64,000 bases of DNA. It comes from Luteimonas wenzhouensis. Lineage in GTDB: Bacteria > Pseudomonadota > Gammaproteobacteria > Xanthomonadales > Xanthomonadaceae. Shown here one piece after another: positions 16,623 through 24,992 of the stretch (position 1 is the stretch's first letter; each line of letters begins with the position of its first letter). The stretch covers positions 62,001 to 126,000 of the forward strand of contig NZ_VOHE01000007.1 in assembly GCF_007859305.1 (NCBI RefSeq). The letters run 5' to 3'. The notes beneath the pieces are model-generated. The model made no database searches. It was not told the origin of the DNA and saw only the letters and a program-made list of their open reading frames with translations. The position numbers and the translations under genes are program-made.

Positions 16623-18389
16623 TCAGGACATCAGCGTGGTCCTGGCTACCGCGTCTTGCGCCATCACGACCTTCGGGTCCGCGCCCGTCGTGTTCTCTGG
16701 AATGCGCTGGCGGGGGATCTCGACCTTGGGCTTGAGCCGACGCGTGAAGTATCCGTCCTTGTAGTACCGGATCTTCCTGCACAGAACCGGGTTGGCGAGG
16801 CCTTCGTAGAGGATGATCTGCTTCTCGGGGCCCATCGCCTTGAGTTCCTGGGGAAGCATGAGGGCGCGCCTTTCCAGGACCTCGTTGTCCGACACGTGCC
16901 CCGGGCCGCCGTGGGATCGGGTGCGCGCGCGCCGCTTGATGGTCCGGTAGCCCAGCATCTCCGAGTAGTCGTTGGCGTCCTGCTGTTCGCGCGGCGCGAA
17001 GATGATCTGCAGCGCATGGTTGGTGATGATCGTGCGCGAGAGCTCTTTGCCGTACACCGCGTCGAGTTGTGCCATCGACTGGATGATCGGCAGCAGGCGC
17101 AGGTTGTAGCCCGCCATGTAGGCCACGGCCCGCGAAATGATGTCCACGCGGCCGATCGAGGTGAACTCGTCCATCAGCAGCAGGCACTGGTGGCGCAGGC
17201 CGGGGTCGTTGCGCGGCAGTTCGCGGGTGTTGACGTTGATCAGCTGGCTGAAAAACAGGTTGACCAGCAGCCTGCTTTCCGCGAGCTTGTTGGGCTGGAT
17301 GCCGACGTAGATCGTCATCGGCTTGCGCCGCACCTCGTCGAGGCGGAAGTCGTCGCCGCTGGTGGCCGCGTCCAGCACCGGGTTGAGCCAGGCGTTGAGC
17401 GGCTCGCGGAAGGTGCCGATGATCGAGGCGAAGGTGACGTCGGCCTGCGACAGCAGTCCGGCGAACGCGGTGCGGGTGTGGTCGCCGATCCCAGGCTCGG
17501 CCATCAGGCCCTGCAGGTAGGGTTTGAGTTCGCCGCCGTCGCCGGAGGCCAGCCGCAGCACCGCGCCCAGGGTGGGACAGGGCAGGGTGTCCGCCGGCGC
17601 GCCCTCGTGCTGCCGGGCATCCCGGGTTTCGAAGAGGTAGAGCGAGAATGCCACGAAGGCATTGCGCGCCTGGCTGGACCAGAAGCGGTCCTTCTCCTCG
17701 CCATCCGGGTACAGCATCGCGGCGATGGCCTGCAGGTCCGAGATCCGGGACGCGGGATCCGGCGACACGTAGGTCAGCGGGTTCCAGCGGTGGGTCCGAT
17801 GGTCTTCGGCGAACGGGTTGAATAGGTAGACCTCCTGCCCGATCGACCTGCGCCAGCCGGAAGTGAGATCGAAGTTTTCCTGCTTGATGTCGAGCACCAC
17901 CGCCGATTCGCGGTAATCGAGCAGGTTCGGTACCACCACGCCCACGCCCTTGCCCGAGCGGGTGGGTGCGGCCAGGATCACGAACTGCTGCCCGGACAAC
18001 CGCAGCAGCCTGCCGTTCATCCGGCCGATCACGATGCCGTCGCCCCGGTCGCGCAGGAAGCCGCGCCTGGCCAGTTCCACCAGCCCGGCGAAACGGGCGC
18101 GGCCATGGATGTCCCGGTGGCTGCGCAGCTTGAACAGCATCACCATCAGCGACGCCCAGACCAGGAGCATCAGCCCGCCCGCGATGCCGCCGGCCACGAC
18201 GATGCGCGTGGAATAGCGTGCCACGGACGGGTGCTGGAGGTGTCGCAGGTAGCCCAGGTACGTACCGGGGCCGCCCTGCGCCGGGTCGAGGCCAAGGAAT
18301 ATCAGGGCGAGATAGCCCGACAGGTAGAGCGCGGCCACAAGGCAGAGGAGGGTGGCGGCGAGTGCGGCAATGGTCCTGGCGTTGTCCAC
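16623..18389 (-). CDS. virD4: Type IV secretion coupling protein VirD4
   Basis: A 588-residue coupling ATPase that recruits substrates to the type IV secretion channel. GTG was chosen as start because it follows AGGGAAG at suitable spacing and leads into the first of two N-terminal helices (about residues 7-33 and 63-86). Walker A is APTRSGKG at about 141-148, and Walker B is LLLMDEFTSIGRV. In X-type systems this protein recognises effectors through their XVIPCD tails. The gene lies 44 bases downstream of a small coiled-coil gene and is divergent from the virB7-B6 run. Confidence 0.93.
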   Translation of the reverse strand: MDNARTIAALAATLLCLVAALYLSGYLALIFLGLDPAQGGPGTYLGYLRHLQHPSVARYSTRIVVAGGIAGGLMLLVWASLMVMLFKLRSHRDIHGRARFAGLVELARRGFLRDRGDGIVIGRMNGRLLRLSGQQFVILAAPTRSGKGVGVVVPNLLDYRESAVVLDIKQENFDLTSGWRRSIGQEVYLFNPFAEDHRTHRWNPLTYVSPDPASRISDLQAIAAMLYPDGEEKDRFWSSQARNAFVAFSLYLFETRDARQHEGAPADTLPCPTLGAVLRLASGDGGELKPYLQGLMAEPGIGDHTRTAFAGLLSQADVTFASIIGTFREPLNAWLNPVLDAATSGDDFRLDEVRRKPMTIYVGIQPNKLAESRLLVNLFFSQLINVNTRELPRNDPGLRHQCLLLMDEFTSIGRVDIISRAVAYMAGYNLRLLPIIQSMAQLDAVYGKELSRTIITNHALQIIFAPREQQDANDYSEMLGYRTIKRRARTRSHGGPGHVSDNEVLERRALMLPQELKAMGPEKQIILYEGLANPVLCRKIRYYKDGYFTRRLKPKVEIPRQRIPENTTGADPKVVMAQDAVARTTLMS

Positions 18390-18433
18390 GGCGTCTTCCC
18401 TGGTTGGCCCCGGATTGCGCCGGGGCGGTGTGA

Positions 18434-18994
18434 TCAGCGGGGCTGGAGCTCCGGCGGCGGATCGCGATCGACCAGGACGTAGTGCTCGTTCCTGTGCCAG
18501 CGGCGCAGGCCGTCCTCCAGCTTCACGCACGGCCGGCCATCGCACGAGGTGATGGTGACCTGCTCCAGGGCCTGCATCACTTCGAGGCGGACCAGTGCCT
18601 GCTGACTGCGCGCGACATTGTCCGCGGCCACGTAGCCGGTTCCCGCCAGCACCGCGAGCGCCGCGACCAGCAGTGCGGAAGCCGCCTTCAGTCCCATCCA
18701 GCGTGCCCGTTGTTCCAGCGCCGCCTGTGCCTGCTGCATGCGCTCGACCATGTACTGAAGCTGACGCGTGCTCTCGCCGAGCCCCTGCAGCGCCACAGGA
18801 AGCTCGCTGGCAAGCGAATCGCGCAGCGTGTCGCGGGTGCTGGCCGCGATCCGTGCCTGACCCTCGTCGATCGAGCGCGTGAGCGCTGCGGAGAGCTGCT
18901 GCAGCCGGGTGGAGGCGGACTCGCATTGCCGGGTGAGGTGCGCACCCAGCAGCGCGGCACTGGCGATGAACTCCTCGACCGACTTGTGTTCCAT
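18434..18994 (-). CDS. Unrecognised coiled-coil, single-helix membrane protein upstream of virD4
   Basis: A 186-residue protein with no family I can name. The ATG at MEHKSVEEF follows a strong AGGGAGG ribosome-binding site. Residues 1-105 are Ala/Gln/Arg-rich and should form a long coiled coil (QLQYMVERMQQAQAALEQRAR). One transmembrane helix follows (ASALLVAALAVLAGTGYVAA), then a small domain with ITSCDGRPCVKLEDGLRRW and two cysteines that could pair. It is in an apparent operon with virD4. The architecture recalls mobilisation or 'relaxation' accessory proteins, but this is only a resemblance. Confidence 0.7.
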   Translation of the reverse strand: MEHKSVEEFIASAALLGAHLTRQCESASTRLQQLSAALTRSIDEGQARIAASTRDTLRDSLASELPVALQGLGESTRQLQYMVERMQQAQAALEQRARWMGLKAASALLVAALAVLAGTGYVAADNVARSQQALVRLEVMQALEQVTITSCDGRPCVKLEDGLRRWHRNEHYVLVDRDPPPELQPR

Positions 18995-19391
18995 TTCAGC
19001 CTCCCTGCTGGAACAGGCGCGTTGCGCGGCGACGATGGGCCCGGAAGCCGACGACACGGCACGGGACGCCATGATTCCGGACGCAGGTCCGTGCACCTGC
19101 ACGCGGCCGGCGCGGGGTCGGGACTGTCGGATGCCGGAGTGCTGGACACGTTCCATGTGCGGTCATGCATCGATCCCTCGATCCGGTGTGGATGCGCCTG
19201 CCCGCAAGCGTGGACCGGCGTTGCGGGATGCGCGGCTCGCGACCCTGGCGACCACCCTCCTGGCGGCCGCTTCCCCATTGCGCGTACTGCACCGACAGCG
19301 CGATGTTGAATCACCCGTCCGCTCGCTGCAAGCGCATCTGGCGCACGCACGGCGGCCACACGGCGGTTCGCGACGAACGCATGGAAGGTGC

Positions 19392-19419
19392 TTGACGCCC
19401 GCCCGCGACCGGGATAAGT
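19392..19419 (+). promoter_or_regulatory. Candidate promoter of virB7-virB6
   Basis: TTGACG (19392-19397) is followed after 16 bases by ATAAGT (19414-19419); GATAAG with 15-base spacing is the alternative reading. Transcription would start just before the palindrome at 19428-19444, leaving a leader of about 260 bases before virB7. Confidence 0.4.
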
Positions 19420-19427
19420 TCAAGCGC

Positions 19428-19444
19428 GCATGCCGCAGGCATGC
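19428..19444. promoter_or_regulatory. 17-bp palindrome, candidate operator upstream of virB7
   Basis: GCATGCC, GCA, GGCATGC: perfect 7-bp arms around a 3-base centre, just downstream of the promoter candidate. A repressor bound here could block the virB promoter. It could also form a hairpin in the leader RNA. Confidence 0.45.
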
Positions 19445-19692
19445 ATGCGCAGCTCCCTGACGGCACCGACGGTGCCCCGGGCTGCGGGACTCGGGAAGGA
19501 ACCTGGTCGGACAACAAAAAGGAGTTTGCACGGTCCCATTCGCGTGAGGCGTTTGAGCCTCTCCCATCGTCTCGATTTGAATCCAGCGACGCGCCGGCAG
19601 GTGCCGCGCGCGGGGGTGGCGTCTTGCCTCGTGGCGGGATGGGCGGGACGTGCGTGGATCCGTTGCATGGCAGTGGCGTACGGGGGGAGCAA

Positions 19693-20130
19693 GTGTTGGT
19701 TTCCAGATGGGGCAACAGCTGGCTGGCGGTCCTGGTCGCGGGCGTGCTCGCGGCTTGCGCCACGCCGCAGGCGCGTGACATCGGCGGGCGTTGGGTGCCG
19801 CTCAACCATTTCGCCGAAACACCGCAACCGATTCCATTGCAGCAGGCCTACCTGTTCCAGGCCACGCCGGTCGACGGCACGCTCAAGTCCATGCTCGAGC
19901 GCTGGGCGGAGGATTCCGGGCGCACGCTGTCTTACCAGCATGGCTACGACTACACCCTGCATGCACAGGCGGCGAGGGTGCGCGGGCACGATCTCGCCAC
20001 GGTGGTCCGAAACCTGACCGCCGCCTATGCCGCCGAAGGCATCGCGGTCACCGCGGACGCGACCCGAATCGTGGTGGCCGGCACACGAAACGCTCCCGTC
20101 GCTTCCGGCGATGCACCGCCTGCGGACTGA
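19693..20130 (+). CDS. virB7: VirB7 outer-membrane lipoprotein with C-terminal N0-like domain
   Basis: A 145-residue lipoprotein of the type IV core complex. The N-terminal signal ends in lipobox LAAC with acylated Cys22, followed by the VirB9-binding segment RDIGGRWVPLNHF and a folded domain (GTLKSMLERWAEDSGRTLSY through ITADATRIVVA-like strands) resembling secretin N0 domains. Classical VirB7 proteins are about 50 residues; this long form is typical of antibacterial X-T4SS. No ATG fits: GTG at 19693 or TTG at 19696 follow a GGGGGGAG site, and TTG has the better spacing. It overlaps nothing and leads into virB8 after 18 bases. Confidence 0.85.
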   Translation: MLVSRWGNSWLAVLVAGVLAACATPQARDIGGRWVPLNHFAETPQPIPLQQAYLFQATPVDGTLKSMLERWAEDSGRTLSYQHGYDYTLHAQAARVRGHDLATVVRNLTAAYAAEGIAVTADATRIVVAGTRNAPVASGDAPPAD

Positions 20131-20148
20131 GGGAGAGAGGGAACAGGG

Positions 20149-21039
20149 ATGTTCGGCAAACGGAGGAACAGCCAGGCGGTGGAACGGGCCGTCGCGAGGG
20201 GCGTGGACTACGAGGTCACGCTCGCCGACCACGCCAGGCGCAGCGAGCGCCGGGCCTGGCGGGTGGCCGGCGCGGCCGTGGTCCTGTCCCTCGTCCTGCT
20301 CGGCGGCTACTTCTCCCTGCTGCCCCTGAAGGAGAAAGTGCCCTACCTGGTGATGGCCGATCCGTACACCGGGACGGCAACCGTCGCGCGCCTGGTCGGT
20401 GACTTCCAGGACCCGACGATCACTGTCCAGGAGGCAGTCAACAAGAGCAATGCCGCGCAGTTCGTGATGGCGCGCGAGTCGTACGACACCGGCGTGATCG
20501 GGCAGCAGAACTGGCGCCAGACGATGGCGATGGCCGGCGCCCGGGTGGCGCCCGCGTTCCGCGCGCTGCATGCCGAGACCAATCCGCGGCGCCCGTACAA
20601 CCAGTACGGCAACAAGTTCGCCATCAGAATCCGCATCCTCAGCATCTCGCTCATCCGGGGAGCACAGGGACGGCCGCCCCGCGGCGCCACCGTGCGGTTC
20701 CAGCGCAGTCTCTTCAACAAGCTCGAAGGAAGCAGCCAGGTCATGGACGGCAAGATCGCGACCATGGAGTTCATCTACGATCCGGAGCTGAAGTTCGACG
20801 AGCGCGACCGGCTGCTCAATCCGCTGGGGTTCCTCGTCACCGATTACCGCGTGGACAACGACTATGGGGTTCCGCCCGCGCCGGAGCCAGCGTTCCCAAG
20901 TCCACGCGAAGTCGCCGCGCCGTCGCCGCAGGCGGTCGCCAATGGGCAGGGCGAGGCGATCGAACCCGTCGGCCACGAGCTGCCGCCCCGCGATGACGCC
21001 GTCGCGCCGGGCGCGGGGACGCCGGGAGGCCTGCCGTGA
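20149..21039 (+). CDS. virB8: VirB8 inner-membrane assembly protein
   Basis: A 296-residue bitopic protein. A short cytoplasmic N-terminus is followed by one helix (VAGAAVVLSLVLLGGYFSLLPL, about residues 42-63) and a periplasmic NTF2-like domain with KVPYLVMADPYTGTATVARL and KFAIRIRILSISL. Beyond the domain it continues for about 60 residues of Pro/Ala-rich sequence, longer than in classical VirB8. It nucleates VirB9, VirB10 and VirB6 in the inner-membrane complex. Its stop overlaps the GTG start of virB9 by four bases. Confidence 0.92.
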   Translation: MFGKRRNSQAVERAVARGVDYEVTLADHARRSERRAWRVAGAAVVLSLVLLGGYFSLLPLKEKVPYLVMADPYTGTATVARLVGDFQDPTITVQEAVNKSNAAQFVMARESYDTGVIGQQNWRQTMAMAGARVAPAFRALHAETNPRRPYNQYGNKFAIRIRILSISLIRGAQGRPPRGATVRFQRSLFNKLEGSSQVMDGKIATMEFIYDPELKFDERDRLLNPLGFLVTDYRVDNDYGVPPAPEPAFPSPREVAAPSPQAVANGQGEAIEPVGHELPPRDDAVAPGAGTPGGLP

Positions 21040-21800
21040 ACCGGGGGCTCGCCCGCGTCCTGCGCGCCGCAGTGCCCGTCGCGCTTTGCCTGTCCGCCGT
21101 CGTGCAGGCGCAGCCGCTGCACGAGTATGCGTACGAGCCCGATCGCATCTACCAGGTGCGCACCGGTCTGGGCATCACCACCCAGATCGAGCTCAGTCCG
21201 CACGAGGAAATCCTCGATTACAGCACCGGCTTCAGCGCCGGCTGGGACCTGAACCGTCGCGATAACGTGTTCTACCTCAAACCCCGGGACGTCGACGTCG
21301 ACACGAACCTGCTGATCCGGACCGCGGCCCACACTTACGTGCTGGAACTGAAGGTGGTGGCCACCGACTGGCGGGCGCTGGAACAGGCCAAGGCCGCCGG
21401 GGTGCAGTACCGCATCCGCTTCACCTATCCCGGAGATACCGCCTTCGCCGCTGCCGAGGCGCCGGTAGAGGAGGCATACGAACTTGATACCCGGCTGCAG
21501 CGCGGGCGTGCGTACCACTTCGACTACGACGTGGCGTACCGGCGCAAGGGCCCCGGATGGCTGGTCCCGGCCACGGTGTACGACGACCGCCAGTTCACCT
21601 ACATCCGCATGGGCGAGCGCACCCGGTTCCCCAGCGGCAACTTCCCGGCCGTGTTCGGACGGCAACGGGAGAACGGCGACGAGTTCATCGTCAACACGAC
21701 GGTGGAGGGCGACACGATCGTGGTGCACGGCACCTATCCCTACCTCGTGCTCAGGCACGGCGACGATGTAGTGGGCCTGCGCAGGAGGACCGGACGATGA
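21036..21800 (+). CDS. virB9: VirB9 core-complex protein
   Basis: A 254-residue periplasmic protein with a signal peptide ending near VVQA-QPLHEY. The N-terminal beta domain includes YQVRTGLGITTQIELSPHEE and NVFYLKPRDVDVDTNLLIRT. The C-terminal domain, which binds VirB7 and lines the outer-membrane ring, ends with PYLVLRHGDDVVGLRRR. The GTG start overlaps the virB8 stop, and the stop overlaps the virB10 ATG (ATGA), so the three are coupled. Confidence 0.93.
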   Translation: MNRGLARVLRAAVPVALCLSAVVQAQPLHEYAYEPDRIYQVRTGLGITTQIELSPHEEILDYSTGFSAGWDLNRRDNVFYLKPRDVDVDTNLLIRTAAHTYVLELKVVATDWRALEQAKAAGVQYRIRFTYPGDTAFAAAEAPVEEAYELDTRLQRGRAYHFDYDVAYRRKGPGWLVPATVYDDRQFTYIRMGERTRFPSGNFPAVFGRQRENGDEFIVNTTVEGDTIVVHGTYPYLVLRHGDDVVGLRRRTGR

Positions 21801-23002
21801 GCCAGGCGACCGGTGGCCGTGGCGAAGGCGTGGACGTGCCGCCGCCGCCCAACCCGTACCAGGCGCGCCAGGAGGCTGCGGCTGCACCGGACCTCGATGC
21901 GGCCGCCCCTTATCTCAGTTCCACCGAGGTCCAGCGGCTCAACCGCAAGGCCCTGCTGTTCCTGGCCGGCCTGGTTCTGCTGCTCCTCCTGGCCGCGGTG
22001 CTGATTTTCAACAGCGCGATGTCGGACCGGCCGGCGCCGGAGCGGCAACGCAGCCAACAGCAGCTGGTGATCCCCGAGGCCCCGGCCCTGCCGGACCTGC
22101 CGCCTGAACGCCCCATTGCAGTGGCGGCCCCGGAGCCCGCGCTGCCACCGCTCCCGGTGGCGCAGGACGCACTTTCATCGAGTTCCGGAGACGCAGCAGG
22201 CGGCTGGGCTGGCGCGAACGTGGAACGCTCCCTGCTCGACCGGCGTCGGGGCGACGTGGCCGGCATCCACGGCGGCGGCTCCATCGCGGTCGGTCCGGGC
22301 CGGATGACGCCGGACGAGTACGCCCGGATCATGTCCGCCGAAGGCGGTCCCCCTGCCGCGGCCCCGCTGTCGGCGACGAGCGGCGCCAGCCGGCGCTCGT
22401 CCGCGCAGCCGCTCTACAACCCGGATGCCCTGCTGCTGCGCGGCACCTACATCCGCTGCGTACTGGAGTCGCGCATCGTCACCGACGTCCCGGGCTTTAC
22501 TTCATGCGTCGTCACCGAGCCGGTGTACTCGGTGAACGGCCGCAAACTGCTGCTTCCCCGGGGCTCGAAGGTGATGGGACGCTACCAGTCGGACGCGATC
22601 GTCGGCCGGCGCGCGGCCGTGGTCTGGGACCGGATCACCACGCCCAACGGCCTGGACCTCAACATGAGCAGCCCGGGCGTCGACATGCTTGGTTCCGCCG
22701 GCAACGAGGGCCACTACAGCGCGCACTGGGGACAGCGGATTTCCTCCGCGCTGATGATCAGCATGCTCAGCGACGCGTTCAAGTACGCCGGCGCCAAGCA
22801 CGGGCCGCAGTCCACCACCTTCGCGGAAGGGTTCGCGGTGCAGAACCCCTACGAAAGCAACACCGCCAGGACCCTGGAGCGCATGGCGAACATGGCGCTG
22901 GAGCGGAACATGGCGCGTCCTCCCACCGTGACGATCAACCAGGGCACGATGATCAACGTGTACGTCGCCCAGGACGTGGATTTCACCGCGGTGCTGCGTT
23001 GA
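21797..23002 (+). CDS. virB10: VirB10 envelope-spanning core protein
   Basis: A 401-residue TrbI/VirB10 protein that spans both membranes and links the ATPases to the outer-membrane pore. It has a proline-rich cytoplasmic start (VPPPPNPYQA), one helix (ALLFLAGLVLLLLLAAVLIF, about residues 52-71), a long proline-rich periplasmic linker (PEAPALPDLPPERP) and a C-terminal beta-barrel domain beginning near LLLRGTYIRCVLESRIVTD. The end (NQGTMINVYVAQDVDF) is conserved. It is translationally coupled to virB9. Confidence 0.95.
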   Translation: MSQATGGRGEGVDVPPPPNPYQARQEAAAAPDLDAAAPYLSSTEVQRLNRKALLFLAGLVLLLLLAAVLIFNSAMSDRPAPERQRSQQQLVIPEAPALPDLPPERPIAVAAPEPALPPLPVAQDALSSSSGDAAGGWAGANVERSLLDRRRGDVAGIHGGGSIAVGPGRMTPDEYARIMSAEGGPPAAAPLSATSGASRRSSAQPLYNPDALLLRGTYIRCVLESRIVTDVPGFTSCVVTEPVYSVNGRKLLLPRGSKVMGRYQSDAIVGRRAAVVWDRITTPNGLDLNMSSPGVDMLGSAGNEGHYSAHWGQRISSALMISMLSDAFKYAGAKHGPQSTTFAEGFAVQNPYESNTARTLERMANMALERNMARPPTVTINQGTMINVYVAQDVDFTAVLR

Positions 23003-23017
23003 CCCGGAGCAGATGGC

Positions 23018-24058
23018 ATGGATGGCACGAAACCCGACACGACACGCGTCAGCAGCGAGTTCCTCGAGTACCAGTACCGGGTGCTGGGGATCGCCGAACA
23101 CCTGTCTTCGCCGGAGGTGACCGAGATCTGCATCAACCGGCCCGGCGAGCTCTACCTCGAGACGGCGGGGGGCTGGCAGCGGGTGGAAGTGCCGACGCTG
23201 ACCTACGAGCGTGCGCGGCAGTTCTGCACCTCGGTGGTCAATGAGAGCAACACCGGGCAGCGGATCACCGATGCCGAGCCCATGGTGTCGCTGACCTTCC
23301 CGACCGGCCAGCGCGCCCAGTTCGTGATCCCGCCGGCCTGCGATGCGAACAAGGTGTCGATCACCATCCGCCTGCCGGCGCGGTCCAGCAGGACCCTGGA
23401 GCAATACGAAGACGACGGGTTCTTTTCCGGGCTCGTGCAGGGCAAGGACCAGGTCAGCGACCAGGACCGGGAACTACAGGAATTGCTGCGCGCGGGCGAA
23501 TTCCGGCAGTTCTTCAGCCAGGCCGTGCGCTACCACAAGAACGTGGTGGTCGCGGGTGCTACCGGCAGCGGAAAGACCACCTTCATGAAATCGCTGGTCA
23601 ACCACATCGATCCGCGCGAGCGGCTGGTGACGATCGAGGACGCGCGGGAGCTGTTCATCCCCCAGCCCAACGTGGTCCACCTGCTCTACTCCAAGGGAGG
23701 GCAGAGCACGAGCAACGTGACCGCCAAGAGCTGCATGGAGGCCTGCCTGCGCATGAAGCCGGACCGGATCATCCTGGCCGAACTGCGCGGAGACGAGGCG
23801 TTCTACTTCATCCGCAACTGCGCCTCCGGCCATCCGGGCTCGATCACCAGCTGCCATGCCGGGAGCACCGCGCAGACCTGGGACCAGCTCGCGCTCATGG
23901 TCAAGGCGTCGGCGGAGGGGGCGGGGCTCGAGTTCTCCGTCATCAAGCGGCTGCTGACGATGACGATCGACGTCGTGGTCCACATCAAGGCACACGCAGG
24001 CCGGCGTTGCATCACCGGGATCGACTTCGACCCGGAACGGACGCTGGCGGCGCACTGA
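23018..24058 (+). CDS. virB11: VirB11 traffic ATPase
   Basis: A 346-residue hexameric secretion ATPase. Walker A is GATGSGKTT at about residue 180. The Asp box (TIEDARELFIP), Walker B region (RMKPDRIILAELRGDEA) and His box (GHPGSITSCHAGST) are all present. It switches the apparatus between pilus assembly and substrate transfer by contacting VirB4 and VirD4. It lies 15 bases after virB10 and 71 bases before virB1. Confidence 0.95.
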   Translation: MDGTKPDTTRVSSEFLEYQYRVLGIAEHLSSPEVTEICINRPGELYLETAGGWQRVEVPTLTYERARQFCTSVVNESNTGQRITDAEPMVSLTFPTGQRAQFVIPPACDANKVSITIRLPARSSRTLEQYEDDGFFSGLVQGKDQVSDQDRELQELLRAGEFRQFFSQAVRYHKNVVVAGATGSGKTTFMKSLVNHIDPRERLVTIEDARELFIPQPNVVHLLYSKGGQSTSNVTAKSCMEACLRMKPDRIILAELRGDEAFYFIRNCASGHPGSITSCHAGSTAQTWDQLALMVKASAEGAGLEFSVIKRLLTMTIDVVVHIKAHAGRRCITGIDFDPERTLAAH

Positions 24059-24129
24059 GGGAGGAACCCGGATGGGACGCCGCATCGACCGCTCCATGCA
24101 CACGTCGGGCCCGCCCCGGGAGGTCGTTC

Positions 24130-24945
24130 ATGCTGCCCGGGATTGAACTCGCGGCCTGCGCGGACCTCGCGGTCCCGGTGGAAGTCATGCGCCACGTGGT
24201 GCGCGTTGAGTCCAGTTTCAACCCCTACGCCATCGGCGTGGTAGGCGGCCGGCTGGTCCGTCAGCCCCGCAACCGCGCCGAGGCGGTCGCGACGGCGAAG
24301 ATGCTGGAGGAGCGGGGGTTCAATTTTTCGCTCGGGATCGCACAGGTCAACCGCCACAACCTGGCGCCGTATGGTCTGGACAGCTACGAACGTGCCTTCG
24401 ACGTGTGCGCCAACCTGCAGGCCGGCTCGAAGATCCTGGCCGAGTGCCATGGGCGCGCAAAGGGCGATTGGGGCAAGGCGCTGAGCTGCTACTACTCGGG
24501 CGACTTCGCGACCGGATTCCGCCACGGCTACGTGCAGAAGGTCCTCGCCTCGTGGGATGGGGCGCGGCAGGGCCAGGCGGCCTCCGCGGCGATCCCCCTG
24601 GCCGGACGCGGTCTGTCGCGGGGGGACCGCCGTGGCGGCGCGCCCGGGCGTGGGTCGTTGCTCCAGCGCCGCATCCAGGGCTCGGCCGCGGCCACCGCGG
24701 AACCGGCCCGGGTGCCGGCCCCTGCAGCGCCGGTTGCGGACTGGAACGCCCCGGTGCACCCGCCTGGCCATCCACGGCTGGTGCACCTGCAGCCCGGGGG
24801 CGCGCCGCCCCTGCACCCCGCGGTATCGGTCAACCCGGCCCTGTCTCTTCCGGCGCATCCGCCGCCGCCGACGGCGGACGCCTCGCAAGGCACCTCGGCA
24901 CCCAGCGCGCCACCGGCGCACCGGGACGCGGCGTTCGTGTTCTGA
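24130..24945 (+). CDS. virB1: VirB1 lytic transglycosylase
   Basis: A 271-residue transglycosylase that opens peptidoglycan for apparatus assembly. The SLT domain starts almost at the N-terminus (MLPGIELAACADLAVPVEVM); the catalytic Glu is in RVESSFNPYAIG, and the second motif is NFSLGIAQVNRHNLAPYG. No cleavable signal peptide is visible. After the domain (about residue 165) comes a tail of roughly 100 residues rich in Pro, Ala and Gly that probably lacks fixed structure. The ATG has only a modest ribosome-binding site. Confidence 0.9.
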   Translation: MLPGIELAACADLAVPVEVMRHVVRVESSFNPYAIGVVGGRLVRQPRNRAEAVATAKMLEERGFNFSLGIAQVNRHNLAPYGLDSYERAFDVCANLQAGSKILAECHGRAKGDWGKALSCYYSGDFATGFRHGYVQKVLASWDGARQGQAASAAIPLAGRGLSRGDRRGGAPGRGSLLQRRIQGSAAATAEPARVPAPAAPVADWNAPVHPPGHPRLVHLQPGGAPPLHPAVSVNPALSLPAHPPPPTADASQGTSAPSAPPAHRDAAFVF

Positions 24946-24992
24946 CCGCGGCCCGGCCTCGATGGCCGCCTAACCAACCAGGGAATGGAACC

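Larger units (their letters stand above)
18995..19692. other. Divergent intergenic region of the vir locus
   Basis: About 700 bases between the leftward virD4 operon and rightward virB7, without a convincing gene. Several open frames cross it, but none has family features or a good start. The right half holds a TTGACG promoter candidate (19392) and a 17-bp palindrome (19428-19444). An AAAAAGGAG sequence near 19517-19525 looks like a ribosome-binding site but has no start codon at proper spacing. The region should control both operons. Confidence 0.6.

Noticed and set aside
19165-19395. A 76-codon open frame in the divergent vir region
   Set aside because: Cys/Arg/Trp-rich sequence with no good ribosome-binding site or recognisable domain.
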